Assembly: GCA_023137075.1 (NCBI GenBank)
Contig: JAGLQA010000268.1
Coordinates: 1-30,697, forward strand
Source of the DNA: Candidatus Aminicenantota bacterium
GTDB taxonomy: Bacteria; Acidobacteriota; Aminicenantia; UBA2199
Reading direction: 5' to 3'
DNA length: 30,697 nucleotides
Shown here: in pieces, positions 17,445-24,748 of the stretch
How the letters are laid out: every line of letters starts with the position of its first letter
How positions within the stretch are numbered: position 1 is the stretch's first letter
Made by a program: the position numbers and the translations under genes
The notes under the pieces: generated by a model
Database searches by the model: none
What the model was told of the DNA's origin: nothing
Seen by the model: the letters and a program-made list of their open reading frames with translations, nothing else

Positions 17445-18698
17445 ATGAAGAAATGTCTTATTATTTTGGTTTGTGTGTTTGGCCTAACTCTCGGTCTTAC
17501 AGCCGGAGATAAAAAAATCGATAAGAGCAAACACCCGGTAGTCGTAAAAAAATGCGCGACCGGCAAACATCAACCCATCGTTCAAAAATTGATCACGATT
17601 TTAAAAACCAGGCCGGACATGAAGAAGGCCCTCTTAGTATCGCTCAAAAAGGCCAACCGGCTGGAGGCCCCCACTCTTGAAGAGTATTACAAATACTTAG
17701 ATTACCTGGTCACCTTGATCCCTACCGACAGGAATTTGTATTATAATCTCGTGACATTCTACTACCTCATCGACCATCCCGATGACGGCCTGCTGCAAAC
17801 AGATGACCTGTTCGTGCAATGGACCATCGAATTCGCCAACTCCTGGGGCAGCTTTCTCGACACCCCGGCATCCGTCTCCGGAATAAAAACCTTTCTCGAC
17901 GATCCGGACTTTCACATGAACGACTATATCGAAGGTCCCAGCGGCTGGCAAACCTTTAACCAATTTTTTGCCCGGGAGCTCAGGCCCGGCAAGAGACCCA
18001 TCCACTGTCTAGGTGACGACAGGGTCATTGTGGCCCCGGCCGACACCGCTTTCGTGGGCTGTTGGGAAATCACCGAAGACTCTACAATAATCGTACCAGG
18101 TAAAAATGATAGTCCCTATTCCATCATTAAACTCCTGGACGGCAGTTGTTACGCCGATCGCTTCAAGGGTGGAAAATTCTTTCACGCCTTCCTGAATGTG
18201 AACGACTATCACCGCTACCATGTTCCAGTAAGCGGTAAAGTGCTGGAAGCAAGACAAATAACGGGGCGAGTCTACCTGGCAACAATAAGACTCCCGGATG
18301 GTTCCCTGCATGCCTTAGATGATACGGGCTACCAATTCTCCCAGGCCCGGGGACTGGTCATCCTCGATTCTCCTATCGGTTTAGTGGCTGTATTACCCAT
18401 CGGCATGGCGCAAGTCTCTTCCTGCAATATCTCTGTGGAAGTCGGGGATTATCTTCAAAAAGGAGATCTATTCGGTTACTTCACCTTCGGCGGTTCCGAT
18501 ATTATCGTCATGTTCGAGAAAAAATGTAATGCCAATATTTGTATGATTCCGAACATGCATTACCAACAAGGAAGGGTAATCGGTTATTCCGGTCTGCCCT
18601 GTCCCGACGGAAGACCCTCCTGTCCCGGCACAAGTGAAATACAACCCTGCCCCTCGGAACAGGATACGGATATTCTACCCTGCCCCAAGAAAAAGTAG
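17445..18698 (+). CDS. Secreted phosphatidylserine decarboxylase-like protein with PSDC N-domain (PsiD-like)
   Basis: A pyruvoyl-type decarboxylase fold of 417 residues. Residues 1-20 are a signal peptide. Residues about 75-165 (FYYLIDHP, FANSWGSFLDTPASV) resemble the PSDC N-terminal domain found in PsiD-type tryptophan decarboxylases and some fungal PSDs. The decarboxylase core follows: FNQFFARELRPGKRP (171-185), VAPAD (196-200, but Thr follows where Gly is usual), H247, and DYHRYHVPVSG with D254, H256 and H259. FGGS is at 348-351; Ser351 would be the self-cleavage site giving the pyruvoyl group. The last 35 residues carry repeated CP pairs. The start has AAGGAGG. Substrate could be phosphatidylserine or an aromatic amino acid; export and the Cys-Pro tail are unusual. 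Confidence 0.82.
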   Translation: MKKCLIILVCVFGLTLGLTAGDKKIDKSKHPVVVKKCATGKHQPIVQKLITILKTRPDMKKALLVSLKKANRLEAPTLEEYYKYLDYLVTLIPTDRNLYYNLVTFYYLIDHPDDGLLQTDDLFVQWTIEFANSWGSFLDTPASVSGIKTFLDDPDFHMNDYIEGPSGWQTFNQFFARELRPGKRPIHCLGDDRVIVAPADTAFVGCWEITEDSTIIVPGKNDSPYSIIKLLDGSCYADRFKGGKFFHAFLNVNDYHRYHVPVSGKVLEARQITGRVYLATIRLPDGSLHALDDTGYQFSQARGLVILDSPIGLVAVLPIGMAQVSSCNISVEVGDYLQKGDLFGYFTFGGSDIIVMFEKKCNANICMIPNMHYQQGRVIGYSGLPCPDGRPSCPGTSEIQPCPSEQDTDILPCPKKK

Positions 18699-18705
18699 GG
18701 GCAGG
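18679..18705. terminator. Hairpin spanning the stop of the PSD-like gene; possible bidirectional terminator
   Basis: CCTGCCCC (18679-18686) and GGGGCAGG (18698-18705) form a perfect 8-base stem with an 11-base loop. It covers the last codons and stop of the PSD-like gene and ends two bases before the stop of the convergent gene. The stem is GC-rich as in terminators. The T run that should follow is weak on both sides, so the call is tentative. Confidence 0.45.
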
Positions 18706-18706
18706 T

Positions 18707-19015
18707 TCACTTCATCTTTGATTTTACCGATTTGACTTTTCCTTCCATGGTTGCTTCCTTATCCCGCCTGTCATCGATGCTGATCCGGGTGGAAACCCGT
18801 TTCGCTCCCTTTAAGAAAGGCACCTCATGCATCTCCCGGATGGCTTTTAAAACCTCGTCGATGTCGCCTTCCAATATGCTTGCCATGGGTGTTAGTTGGG
18901 TTTTTATATCCCGGTATTTCATTAATACTTTTTCAACTTCCGCAACATAAAAACTCAAGGACGTGGATCCGGTTCCCAGGGGAACTATCGTTACCTGGGC
19001 GATAATTTTATTCAT
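18707..19015 (-). CDS. MTH1187/YkoF-like thiamine-binding family protein
   Basis: A 102-residue ferredoxin-like protein of the MTH1187 (UPF0045) family, some members of which bind thiamine or its pyrimidine part. The characteristic opening IIAQVTIVPLGTGSTSLSFYV and LTPMASILEGDIDEVLKAI are present. I chose the ATG at 19015, with GGAGG seven bases before it; an in-frame ATG nine codons upstream lacks support. The tail is basic (KSVKSKMK). It converges on the PSD-like gene with only 8 bases between stops and shares the hairpin there. No thiamine biosynthesis gene or THI element is near, so ligand and role are inferred. Confidence 0.88.
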   Translation of the reverse strand: MNKIIAQVTIVPLGTGSTSLSFYVAEVEKVLMKYRDIKTQLTPMASILEGDIDEVLKAIREMHEVPFLKGAKRVSTRISIDDRRDKEATMEGKVKSVKSKMK

Positions 19016-19088
19016 GTTTCCTCCGCAATTGTTGGCGTGCATTATTCTACACCATATTGACAGGAAAAATCAACAACCGGCAAAAAGC

Positions 19089-19118
19089 TTGACTTTCATT
19101 GTTGTTGTATGATACATA
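19089..19118 (+). promoter_or_regulatory. Predicted promoter of the cold-shock gene
   Basis: TTGACT (19089-19094) is followed after 18 bases by TACATA (19113-19118); a TATGAT overlaps at shorter spacing. The leader to the ATG is only about 25 bases, far shorter than the long thermosensor leader of E. coli cspA. Confidence 0.5.
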
Positions 19119-19150
19119 TCATTCGGAAATTAAATTTTAAGGAAAAGTAA

Positions 19151-19354
19151 ATGTTAAAAGGTAAAGTCAAATGGTTTGATACCAAAAAAGGTTTCGGTTT
19201 TATTACAACCGATGAAGGTGAAGATGTATTTGTGCATTACACGAGTATAGCTAGTGAAGGTTTCAAAGATTTAAAAGAAGGCCAGGAAGTTACATTTGAA
19301 ATTACGGAAGGCAGCAGGGGTCCCCAGGCTTCCGGGGTGGAGATAATCACCTAA
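19151..19354 (+). CDS. Cold-shock protein (CspA family)
   Basis: A 67-residue single cold-shock domain that binds single-stranded RNA/DNA as an RNA chaperone. RNP1 (KGFGFIT) and RNP2 (DVFVHYT) are intact, and the protein opens [13 protein letters not shown] as the family does. AAGGA precedes the ATG. It is monocistronic with its own promoter, and convergent with tex. Whether it is cold-induced cannot be told. Confidence 0.97.
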   Translation: MLKGKVKWFDTKKGFGFITTDEGEDVFVHYTSIASEGFKDLKEGQEVTFEITEGSRGPQASGVEIIT

Positions 19355-19414
19355 GTCACCTAAGCCGCATTTATTCAATTTCTCCGGATATACATATCGA
19401 TGACCGTCGCTATC

Positions 19415-21661
19415 TTATTTTGCTCCCCACTTTCGTTTCAAGCTTTCTAAGGGATCTTCTTTCGGGGATTGGGGGCGGTGAGGTTGCCTTCTTCTGGATT
19501 TCGGGCGTTGTTTTTTAGGAGGTTCTTGCAGGGCTTTGATGCTCAATTGAATTCGCTTTAACTCCGGGTCGATCTTGATGACTTTTACTTTTACCTTATC
19601 CTCTACGGATATGACCCCCTCCGGATTTGTTACAAATTGATTGGAAAGTTCCGATATATGCACCAGGCCGTCCTGGTGAACCCCGATGTCGACAAAGGCT
19701 CCGAAACGGGTGACATTGGTCACCACACCTTTTAATACCATGCCCTCTTCTAAATCGTCGATACTATCGACTCCTTCTTCAAATTCAAATACCTCAAAAT
19801 CTTGACGCGGATCTCTACCCGGTGTTTCCAATTCTTTCAGAATGTCCCGTATGGTGGGGATGCCGAAGTCACCGGTCACGTAGTCCCCGGGCTTTAATGT
19901 TGAAATGATTTCTTTGCTGCGCAGCAGTTCTGCTATTTTTTTGCCGGTTTTTTGACAGATGTTATTCACTATAAAATAGGATTCCGGGTGAATACCGGTG
20001 GCATCGAGCGGGTTCTCGCTGCTGAGCAGGCGGAGAAAACCGGCGCTCTGCTGGAAGGCTTTAGCGCCGAACATCCTGACGTTTTGTAAATCCTCTCGCC
20101 TCTTAAATATACCGTGCTCATAACGATGCCGCACGATGTTTTTTGCCAGGGTCTCCCCGATACCGGAGACATATTTGAGCAGATGGTAGGATGCGGTGCT
20201 GAGTTCCACTCCCACCCGGTTCACCACCAGGGCAACCACCGTATCGAGCTTCTGCTTTAACAAGCCCTGGTTAACATCGTGCTGGTACTGGCCCACACCG
20301 ATGGATTTGGGTTCGATTTTCACCAGCTCCGACAGGGGGTCCTGAAAGCGCCGGCCGATGGAAACGGCGCCCCTAACCGTGACATCCTGGTCCGGGAACT
20401 CTTCCCTGCCTGCTTCCGACGCGGAATAGATCGAGGCGCCGGCCTCGCTGACTACCATTAAGATAAGATCTTCGGGTACGATCTTTTTAAAGAATGTTAG
20501 GGTTTCCCTGGAGGCCGTGCCGTTGCCGATAGCAACCGCCTCAATTTTATATTTCTCTAAAAAACTCTTCACTATCTTTTCCGCTTCTTCGGTTTTTTCC
20601 AGGGGTTTGGTGGGAAAGATGACGGCGTTCTCTAAGAGTTTACCGGTTTCATCTAAGACCACCAACTTGCAGCCGGTTCGGTAACCCGGGTCCACACCCA
20701 ATACCCTGCGGCTGCCGGCGGGAGAGGAGAGCAGCAACTTCTCTAAGTTGGCGGCAAACACCCCGGTTGCTTCCAAATCGGCCTGTTTCTTCAACTCCGC
20801 CCGGATATCCAGTTCGATGGAAGGCAGCGCCAGCCGTTTCATGGCATCTTCGAGAAATCTATTTAAGTATTCGACATTGGGATGGGAATCGGTAAATAGC
20901 AGGGATTTGATCCTTTCCTGCAGTTCTTCCCTGTCGATCTCGATCCTGTTTTTCAATACTTTTTCGGTCTCGCCGCGGCGGATCGCCAGGATGCGGTGGG
21001 AGGGCAGGGATTTTACCGGTTCGCTATAATCGTAATACTGCTCATATTTTGTGCGGCTGTCCTGAAAATCTTTGGTTACGGACACGAATAGTACGCCTTT
21101 TTCAAACATATCCTTTCTTACCTTTTTTCTCAATTCCGCGTTCTCTGAGAATTGTTCGGCGATGATATGGCCTGCGCCTTCGATGGCTTCTGCCGCGGAG
21201 GTGACTCCTTTTTCTTCAGAAACAAAGGTTTCGGCCAGTTCTTCCACAGAGCCGGTAAAATTCTCGTCCGCCAGGGACCGGGCCAGGGGTTCCAGGCCTT
21301 TTTCTTTTGCCACGGTTGCTTTCGTGCGCCGTTTGGGTTTGAAGGGCAGGTAAATATCTTCGAGTTCGGTTTTAGAATAGGTGGCTTCGATCTTCTTTTT
21401 TAATTCGTCATCTAATTTTCCCTGCTGGCCGATGGTTTTCAGTACGGTTTCTTTTCGTTCGTTCAACTCTCTTACGTACTCGAACTGTTCGTTCACTAAG
21501 TTGACTTTTTCTTCGTCTAAGTTGCCGGTTTTTTCTTTCCTGTACCTGGAGATAAAGGGGACGGTCATCCCTTCCAACAGCATTGCCACAACATTCCCGG
21601 CCTGGTCAAACCTGGTCTGGCATTTTTGAGAGATAAATGTAATGTCTTTGTCGTTCAGCAT
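19415..21661 (-). CDS. tex: Tex: S1-domain RNA-binding transcription accessory protein
   Basis: A 748-residue Tex-family protein that interacts with nucleic acid and affects transcription, related to eukaryotic Spt6. The domain order is as expected: N-terminal helical region with the VPFISRYRKEKTGNLDE motif, the YqgF/RuvC-like domain (VLGVDPGYRTGCKLVVLD), helix-hairpin-helix region (GIGETLAKNIVRHR), and a C-terminal S1 domain (LKGVVTNVTRFGAFVDIGVHQDGLVHISELS). A basic Pro/Arg-rich tail follows. GGAGG sits upstream of the ATG. It has its own promoter and diverges from the glycosyltransferase gene. Confidence 0.97.
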   Translation of the reverse strand: MLNDKDITFISQKCQTRFDQAGNVVAMLLEGMTVPFISRYRKEKTGNLDEEKVNLVNEQFEYVRELNERKETVLKTIGQQGKLDDELKKKIEATYSKTELEDIYLPFKPKRRTKATVAKEKGLEPLARSLADENFTGSVEELAETFVSEEKGVTSAAEAIEGAGHIIAEQFSENAELRKKVRKDMFEKGVLFVSVTKDFQDSRTKYEQYYDYSEPVKSLPSHRILAIRRGETEKVLKNRIEIDREELQERIKSLLFTDSHPNVEYLNRFLEDAMKRLALPSIELDIRAELKKQADLEATGVFAANLEKLLLSSPAGSRRVLGVDPGYRTGCKLVVLDETGKLLENAVIFPTKPLEKTEEAEKIVKSFLEKYKIEAVAIGNGTASRETLTFFKKIVPEDLILMVVSEAGASIYSASEAGREEFPDQDVTVRGAVSIGRRFQDPLSELVKIEPKSIGVGQYQHDVNQGLLKQKLDTVVALVVNRVGVELSTASYHLLKYVSGIGETLAKNIVRHRYEHGIFKRREDLQNVRMFGAKAFQQSAGFLRLLSSENPLDATGIHPESYFIVNNICQKTGKKIAELLRSKEIISTLKPGDYVTGDFGIPTIRDILKELETPGRDPRQDFEVFEFEEGVDSIDDLEEGMVLKGVVTNVTRFGAFVDIGVHQDGLVHISELSNQFVTNPEGVISVEDKVKVKVIKIDPELKRIQLSIKALQEPPKKQRPKSRRRQPHRPQSPKEDPLESLKRKWGAK

Positions 21662-21693
21662 TCTTCCTCCGAATTTGCTATTTTAGGTTTGAG

Positions 21694-21721
21694 ATTGTAC
21701 CATATTATCTACGAAACACAA
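21694..21721 (-). promoter_or_regulatory. Predicted promoter of tex
   Basis: On the minus strand TTGTGT (21716-21721), a 16-base spacer and TACAAT (21694-21699) preceded by TGG, an extended -10 form. It lies about 33 bases upstream of the tex ATG. Confidence 0.55.
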
Positions 21722-21731
21722 AACCCAGGGG

Positions 21732-21748
21732 CCGGTGTGATGCACCGG
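21732..21748. promoter_or_regulatory. Inverted repeat between divergent tex and glycosyltransferase promoters
   Basis: CCGGTG-tgatg-CACCGG is a perfect 6-base inverted repeat with a 5-base centre. It sits between the tex -35 (ending 21721) and the glycosyltransferase -35 (starting 21755). Its position suits a shared operator; no regulator is assignable. Confidence 0.4.
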
Positions 21749-21754
21749 ACGGTA

Positions 21755-21783
21755 TTGACAATCCTCGCCGGTTAAGGTATTTT
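21755..21783 (+). promoter_or_regulatory. Promoter predicting a leaderless glycosyltransferase mRNA
   Basis: A perfect TTGACA (21755-21760), a 17-base spacer and TATTTT (21778-21783) end only six bases before the ATG at 21790. Transcription would then start at or next to the A of the ATG. There is no well-placed Shine-Dalgarno. Confidence 0.6.
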
Positions 21784-21789
21784 TAGTAA

Positions 21790-22560
21790 ATGAAAATATC
21801 AGCGGTCATTATAGCACTCAACGAAGAAGATCGAATCGAAGACGCGTTAAAAAGCTGTCTTGAAGTCGCGGATGAGATCGTCGTGGTAGATTCCTATTCT
21901 TCCGACAAAACGGTGGAAATCGCAAAAAAATACGGGGCAAAAATTTTTGAAAATGAGTTCATCGATTACGGCTCGCAAAAGAATTTTGCTCTGCAAAAGG
22001 CCGAACATGAATGGGTGTTAAATTTAGATGCCGATGAGAGAGTTTCGGATCCTTTAAAAGATGAAATCCTGAAATTAAAAAAAAGAGGAGACATTGATAC
22101 CGATGGATTCCTGGTTAACAGGAAAACCGCTTACTTAGGCCGGTGGATTAAACACTCCGGCTGGTACCCCGATCGCAAATTGCGTTTATTTAAAAAGAAA
22201 AAAAGCAGGTGGCAGGGGAGAATTCATGAACGGTTGGTTCTTGAGGGAAAAACCTGTCGCCTGGACGGAGATATCCTGCACTTTACCTACCGGGATATGA
22301 ACGACCATGTCCGGCGGTTAAACCGCTATTCCGGGATGCAGGCCGAAGATATTGTCAAGAATGGAAAAAAATTACTCTACTTGAGGTCCCTCTTACTGCC
22401 GCCGGTAACCTTCTTACGGTTCTATATCTGGAAAGCGGGCCTGTTAGACGGTTTTCCCGGCTTCGTAATCGCCCTGGTCTCTTCCTGGGCTACCGCCATG
22501 AAGTATCTGAAAGCCATCGAGATAAAAAGGCGGGATCGCCTCTCCTATCGGGAAAAATAA
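21790..22560 (+). CDS. Family 2 glycosyltransferase, WaaE/KdtX-like
   Basis: A 256-residue GT-A fold enzyme that transfers a sugar from a nucleotide-sugar donor. The N-terminus SAVIIALNEEDRIEDALKS and VVVDSYSSDKTVEIA are the GT2 nucleotide-binding region. WVLNLDADERVS supplies the DxD-like metal site, and the segment IKHSGWYPDRKLRLFKK with WQGRIHERL is typical of the WaaE/KdtX branch that glucosylates the lipopolysaccharide core. The C-terminus has one hydrophobic, possibly membrane-associated segment (FPGFVIALVSSWATAM). It is a single gene, convergent with pdxA. The lipopolysaccharide role is inferred from family likeness only. Confidence 0.9.
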   Translation: MKISAVIIALNEEDRIEDALKSCLEVADEIVVVDSYSSDKTVEIAKKYGAKIFENEFIDYGSQKNFALQKAEHEWVLNLDADERVSDPLKDEILKLKKRGDIDTDGFLVNRKTAYLGRWIKHSGWYPDRKLRLFKKKKSRWQGRIHERLVLEGKTCRLDGDILHFTYRDMNDHVRRLNRYSGMQAEDIVKNGKKLLYLRSLLLPPVTFLRFYIWKAGLLDGFPGFVIALVSSWATAMKYLKAIEIKRRDRLSYREK

Positions 22561-22591
22561 ATTGCCTTGCAGGCGAGAGAGTATCGGGCAG

Positions 22592-23518
22592 TCAGGCCAA
22601 TTCTTCCGCCAGCTTGATGGCGGCTGTCATACTGGATGGATTAGCGATATTCTTTCCAGCTATGTCGTAGGCTGTGCCGTGAACCGGTGAGGTCCTGATA
22701 TAAGGCAAACCTAAAGTGAGGTTTACACCCGAATGGATATTCAAAAGTTTAAAGGGAATCAATCCCTGGTCATGATACCATGATACTACCACGGTGTTTT
22801 TCTTTCCCATCGCCTTCAAAAATACAACGTCCGGGGGAAAAGGGCCCTCGATATGGATCCTATTTTCGCTTTGCCTTTCACCTTCCGCTTCCAGGCTTTT
22901 CAGGGCCGGGATAATCTCCTCTATCTCCTCTTGCCCAAGGAAACCCTCTTCCCCGGCATGAGGATTTAAACCGCTGATCAGGAAGGTAAATTTTTGGTTA
23001 AACCATTTTTGCAATTCCCGGTCCAGGGATCGAATAAACCGTTTAATTTCTCTCTTTTTAATGGCGCCGAATACTTTTTTCAAGGGGATGTGAATGGTAA
23101 ATAGTGAAACTTTCAGGTTTTCCGACCAGAAGAACATGGAGTGGTCCCGGCTGCCGGCAGTTTTTGCCAGGTATTCGGTATGACCTTTATATTTGATGCC
23201 CGCTTTTAACCACTTCTCTTTCGAAACCGGGGCCGTTACCAGGGCATCAATTTTTTTTGTTAGTGCAAATTCGACACCTGTCTTAACATATTGAAAAGAC
23301 GGCTCTTTAAGGATTTTGGGATCTATATGATAGAAATAGACGCCCCGCTTTTGAATTTCGCCGATATGCCGGATTTTGGGAATACTACTGTCCGGGTAGT
23401 ATTGAGAAGTACCAATAATTATTACCGCACATTTCGGTAAACGTGACTGTAAACTTTTAAATATTACCTCAGGGCCGATCCCCCCCGGGTCTCCAAGGGT
23501 AACGGCAAGGATTTTTTT
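22592..23518 (-). CDS. pdxA: 4-hydroxythreonine-4-phosphate dehydrogenase (PdxA family), no canonical start codon
   Basis: Catalyses a step of the DXP-dependent vitamin B6 pathway, or a related threonate-phosphate reaction in PdxA2 proteins. I translated the frame continuously from 23518 to the TGA at 22592: about 308 residues, close to the family's 310-340. It begins KKILAVTLGDPGGIGPEV, the PdxA N-terminus, and keeps the metal-site histidines in YKGHTEYLA, SGLNPHAGEEG and YHDQGLIPFK. No ATG, GTG or TTG occurs in frame from the upstream stop inside hfq down to an ATG at 23137, which would delete the first 127 residues. Start options are ATC (23510-23512), CTG (23531-23533), or a +1 shift out of hfq. 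The hfq stop codon touches this frame, so the two genes are one transcript. A sequence error in the A8 tract is also possible. Confidence 0.85.
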   Translation of the reverse strand, partial: KKILAVTLGDPGGIGPEVIFKSLQSRLPKCAVIIIGTSQYYPDSSIPKIRHIGEIQKRGVYFYHIDPKILKEPSFQYVKTGVEFALTKKIDALVTAPVSKEKWLKAGIKYKGHTEYLAKTAGSRDHSMFFWSENLKVSLFTIHIPLKKVFGAIKKREIKRFIRSLDRELQKWFNQKFTFLISGLNPHAGEEGFLGQEEIEEIIPALKSLEAEGERQSENRIHIEGPFPPDVVFLKAMGKKNTVVVSWYHDQGLIPFKLLNIHSGVNLTLGLPYIRTSPVHGTAYDIAGKNIANPSSMTAAIKLAEELA

Positions 23519-23519
23519 T

Positions 23520-23876
23520 CTATTCTTGGGCAGCTTCTTCAGTTTTCGCTTCCGTTTTCTCTTCCGTTTTCTCTTCTTTTACTTCGATAAAATCCGGGTC
23601 TTTATGCATATATTTTATGACTTGTTTGAAAATGATCAGGTTATCTTCATCCGGTTTTTTTATTTTTATACATTTTGAATCATACCATTCGATTTTTCCC
23701 TTAATAACCTCTCCGCTTGCCAATTCCACCACCATGGGTGTGCGGTTATTCATCTGTTTTATATAGTAATAATTTTCCGCATGAGTTTTATATGGCGGCG
23801 GCGGCTTCTTTTTTGAATCTCTCTTTTGATACTTTTTTATTTCATTTAAATCCGGCTTAATTAGCTTCCGTATCAT
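23520..23876 (-). CDS. hfq: Hfq-like RNA chaperone with N-terminal extension and charged tail
   Basis: An Sm-fold protein of 118 residues, expected to form a ring that binds small RNAs and mRNAs. The Sm domain spans about residues 33-92: AENYYYIKQMNNRTPMVVEL (helix and strand 1), SGEVIKGKIEWYDSKCIKI (Sm1) and NLIIFKQVIKYMHK (Sm2). The YKH motif of classical Hfq reads FKQ here, so the RNA-binding pocket differs. A basic, Pro-rich extension of about 30 residues precedes the domain, and the tail repeats EEKT-like units. From memory, similar Hfq proteins occur in Acidobacteriota-related lineages. AAGGAG precedes the ATG, a strong promoter lies upstream, and the stop abuts pdxA. Confidence 0.82.
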   Translation of the reverse strand: MIRKLIKPDLNEIKKYQKRDSKKKPPPPYKTHAENYYYIKQMNNRTPMVVELASGEVIKGKIEWYDSKCIKIKKPDEDNLIIFKQVIKYMHKDPDFIEVKEEKTEEKTEAKTEEAAQE

Positions 23877-23919
23877 TTTAGCTCCTTTTATCTTTTAGCT
23901 CATTTTATGATCTGGCTAT

Positions 23920-23948
23920 ATGATAAAATAAATAAGAGAAAAAGTCAA
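23920..23948 (-). promoter_or_regulatory. Strong predicted promoter of hfq-pdxA
   Basis: On the minus strand TTGACT (23943-23948), a 17-base T-rich spacer and TATCAT (23920-23925), each one mismatch from consensus. It lies about 45 bases upstream of the hfq ATG. Confidence 0.72.
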
Positions 23949-23971
23949 TAGCCCTTGCCTAAATTCCCCGC

Positions 23972-24002
23972 CAAAACAGCAGCCGGCCGCTGCCCGGTTT
24001 TG
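23972..24002 (-). terminator. GC-rich hairpin downstream of the TPR-like gene
   Basis: Nested inverted repeats: CAAAAC/GTTTTG outside and GCAGC-cggcc-GCTGC inside, starting about 35 bases after the TPR-like gene's stop. The structure would separate it from the hfq promoter. No T run follows on the minus strand, so a terminator role is only suggested. Confidence 0.35.
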
Positions 24003-24036
24003 CCGCCGCCGGTCAATAAACGATTGGAGGTATTAT

Positions 24037-24546
24037 TTATTCAACAATAGATCTGAATTCGTCCAGATCAAACATTTTTGCGAAATCCGGTTCATTGTAA
24101 GCGATTATTTTAAAAAAATTGTCTTTTTTGATACATTTTTTCAGATGTTTCAAACATGTTTCACTATCATCTTTTTTTAAATAGACAATCGAAAGCAGGT
24201 AGTCGAGATAAAGATCTTCGTATTTCCTGTTCTCTAATTCGTTTAAAAGTTCGAGTGCCCGATCATAATTACCGGCATTCAGGTTGAAAACACCCTCGTT
24301 TAAATAATCCTCGTCGGTCTCAAGTTTTATTTCGACCGGGTTCAATTGGGAATGGCAAATATTTCGATATACTTTTACGCGCGTCCGAATTCCGGAAACA
24401 CTGAAAAACTCCGTATCTTTATATTTTTCGATTGAAGCGTCAAATAATTTCAGGGCCTCCGCATATTCCCTTTTCGCAAACACCTTCATCCCCTTTGTAT
24501 ATTCTCCGGTTATTTCTTTCAATTGTTTATCTTCACTTAGTTTCAT
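24037..24546 (-). CDS. TPR-like repeat protein, cytoplasmic
   Basis: A 169-residue all-helical protein with no signal peptide or membrane helix. Two or three degenerate tetratricopeptide units are visible, for example YTKGMKVFAKREYAEALKLF (about 16-35) and LNEGVFNLNAGNYDRALELL (about 86-105), then YLLSIVYLKKDDSETCLKHL. Such repeats mediate protein-protein contacts. The ATG is supported by GGAGG. It stands alone between exbD and hfq, so no partner is suggested. I do not recognise an orthologue. Confidence 0.78.
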   Translation of the reverse strand: MKLSEDKQLKEITGEYTKGMKVFAKREYAEALKLFDASIEKYKDTEFFSVSGIRTRVKVYRNICHSQLNPVEIKLETDEDYLNEGVFNLNAGNYDRALELLNELENRKYEDLYLDYLLSIVYLKKDDSETCLKHLKKCIKKDNFFKIIAYNEPDFAKMFDLDEFRSIVE

Positions 24547-24748
24547 CGATTATCTACCTCCTGGGCGTATATTTTATCCTTTTTTTCCCGGGAACAAAAA
24601 TTAATTTAAAATATCTTGCGTAAAAGCTTAGCCTGCTGTGAGATCAACTCCCCACTCACTTACCGCTATCATTAAAATCAACTCATCATACCGGATGACG
24701 ACTACAATATATGAGAGATAAATTCAATTTCCGATTTTGTGGATTTTT

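Noticed and set aside
22592..23137. pdxA as a 181-residue truncated gene starting at 23137
   Set aside because: The same frame continues upstream without a stop and encodes the conserved PdxA N-terminal half, so the gene is full length and only its start codon is odd.
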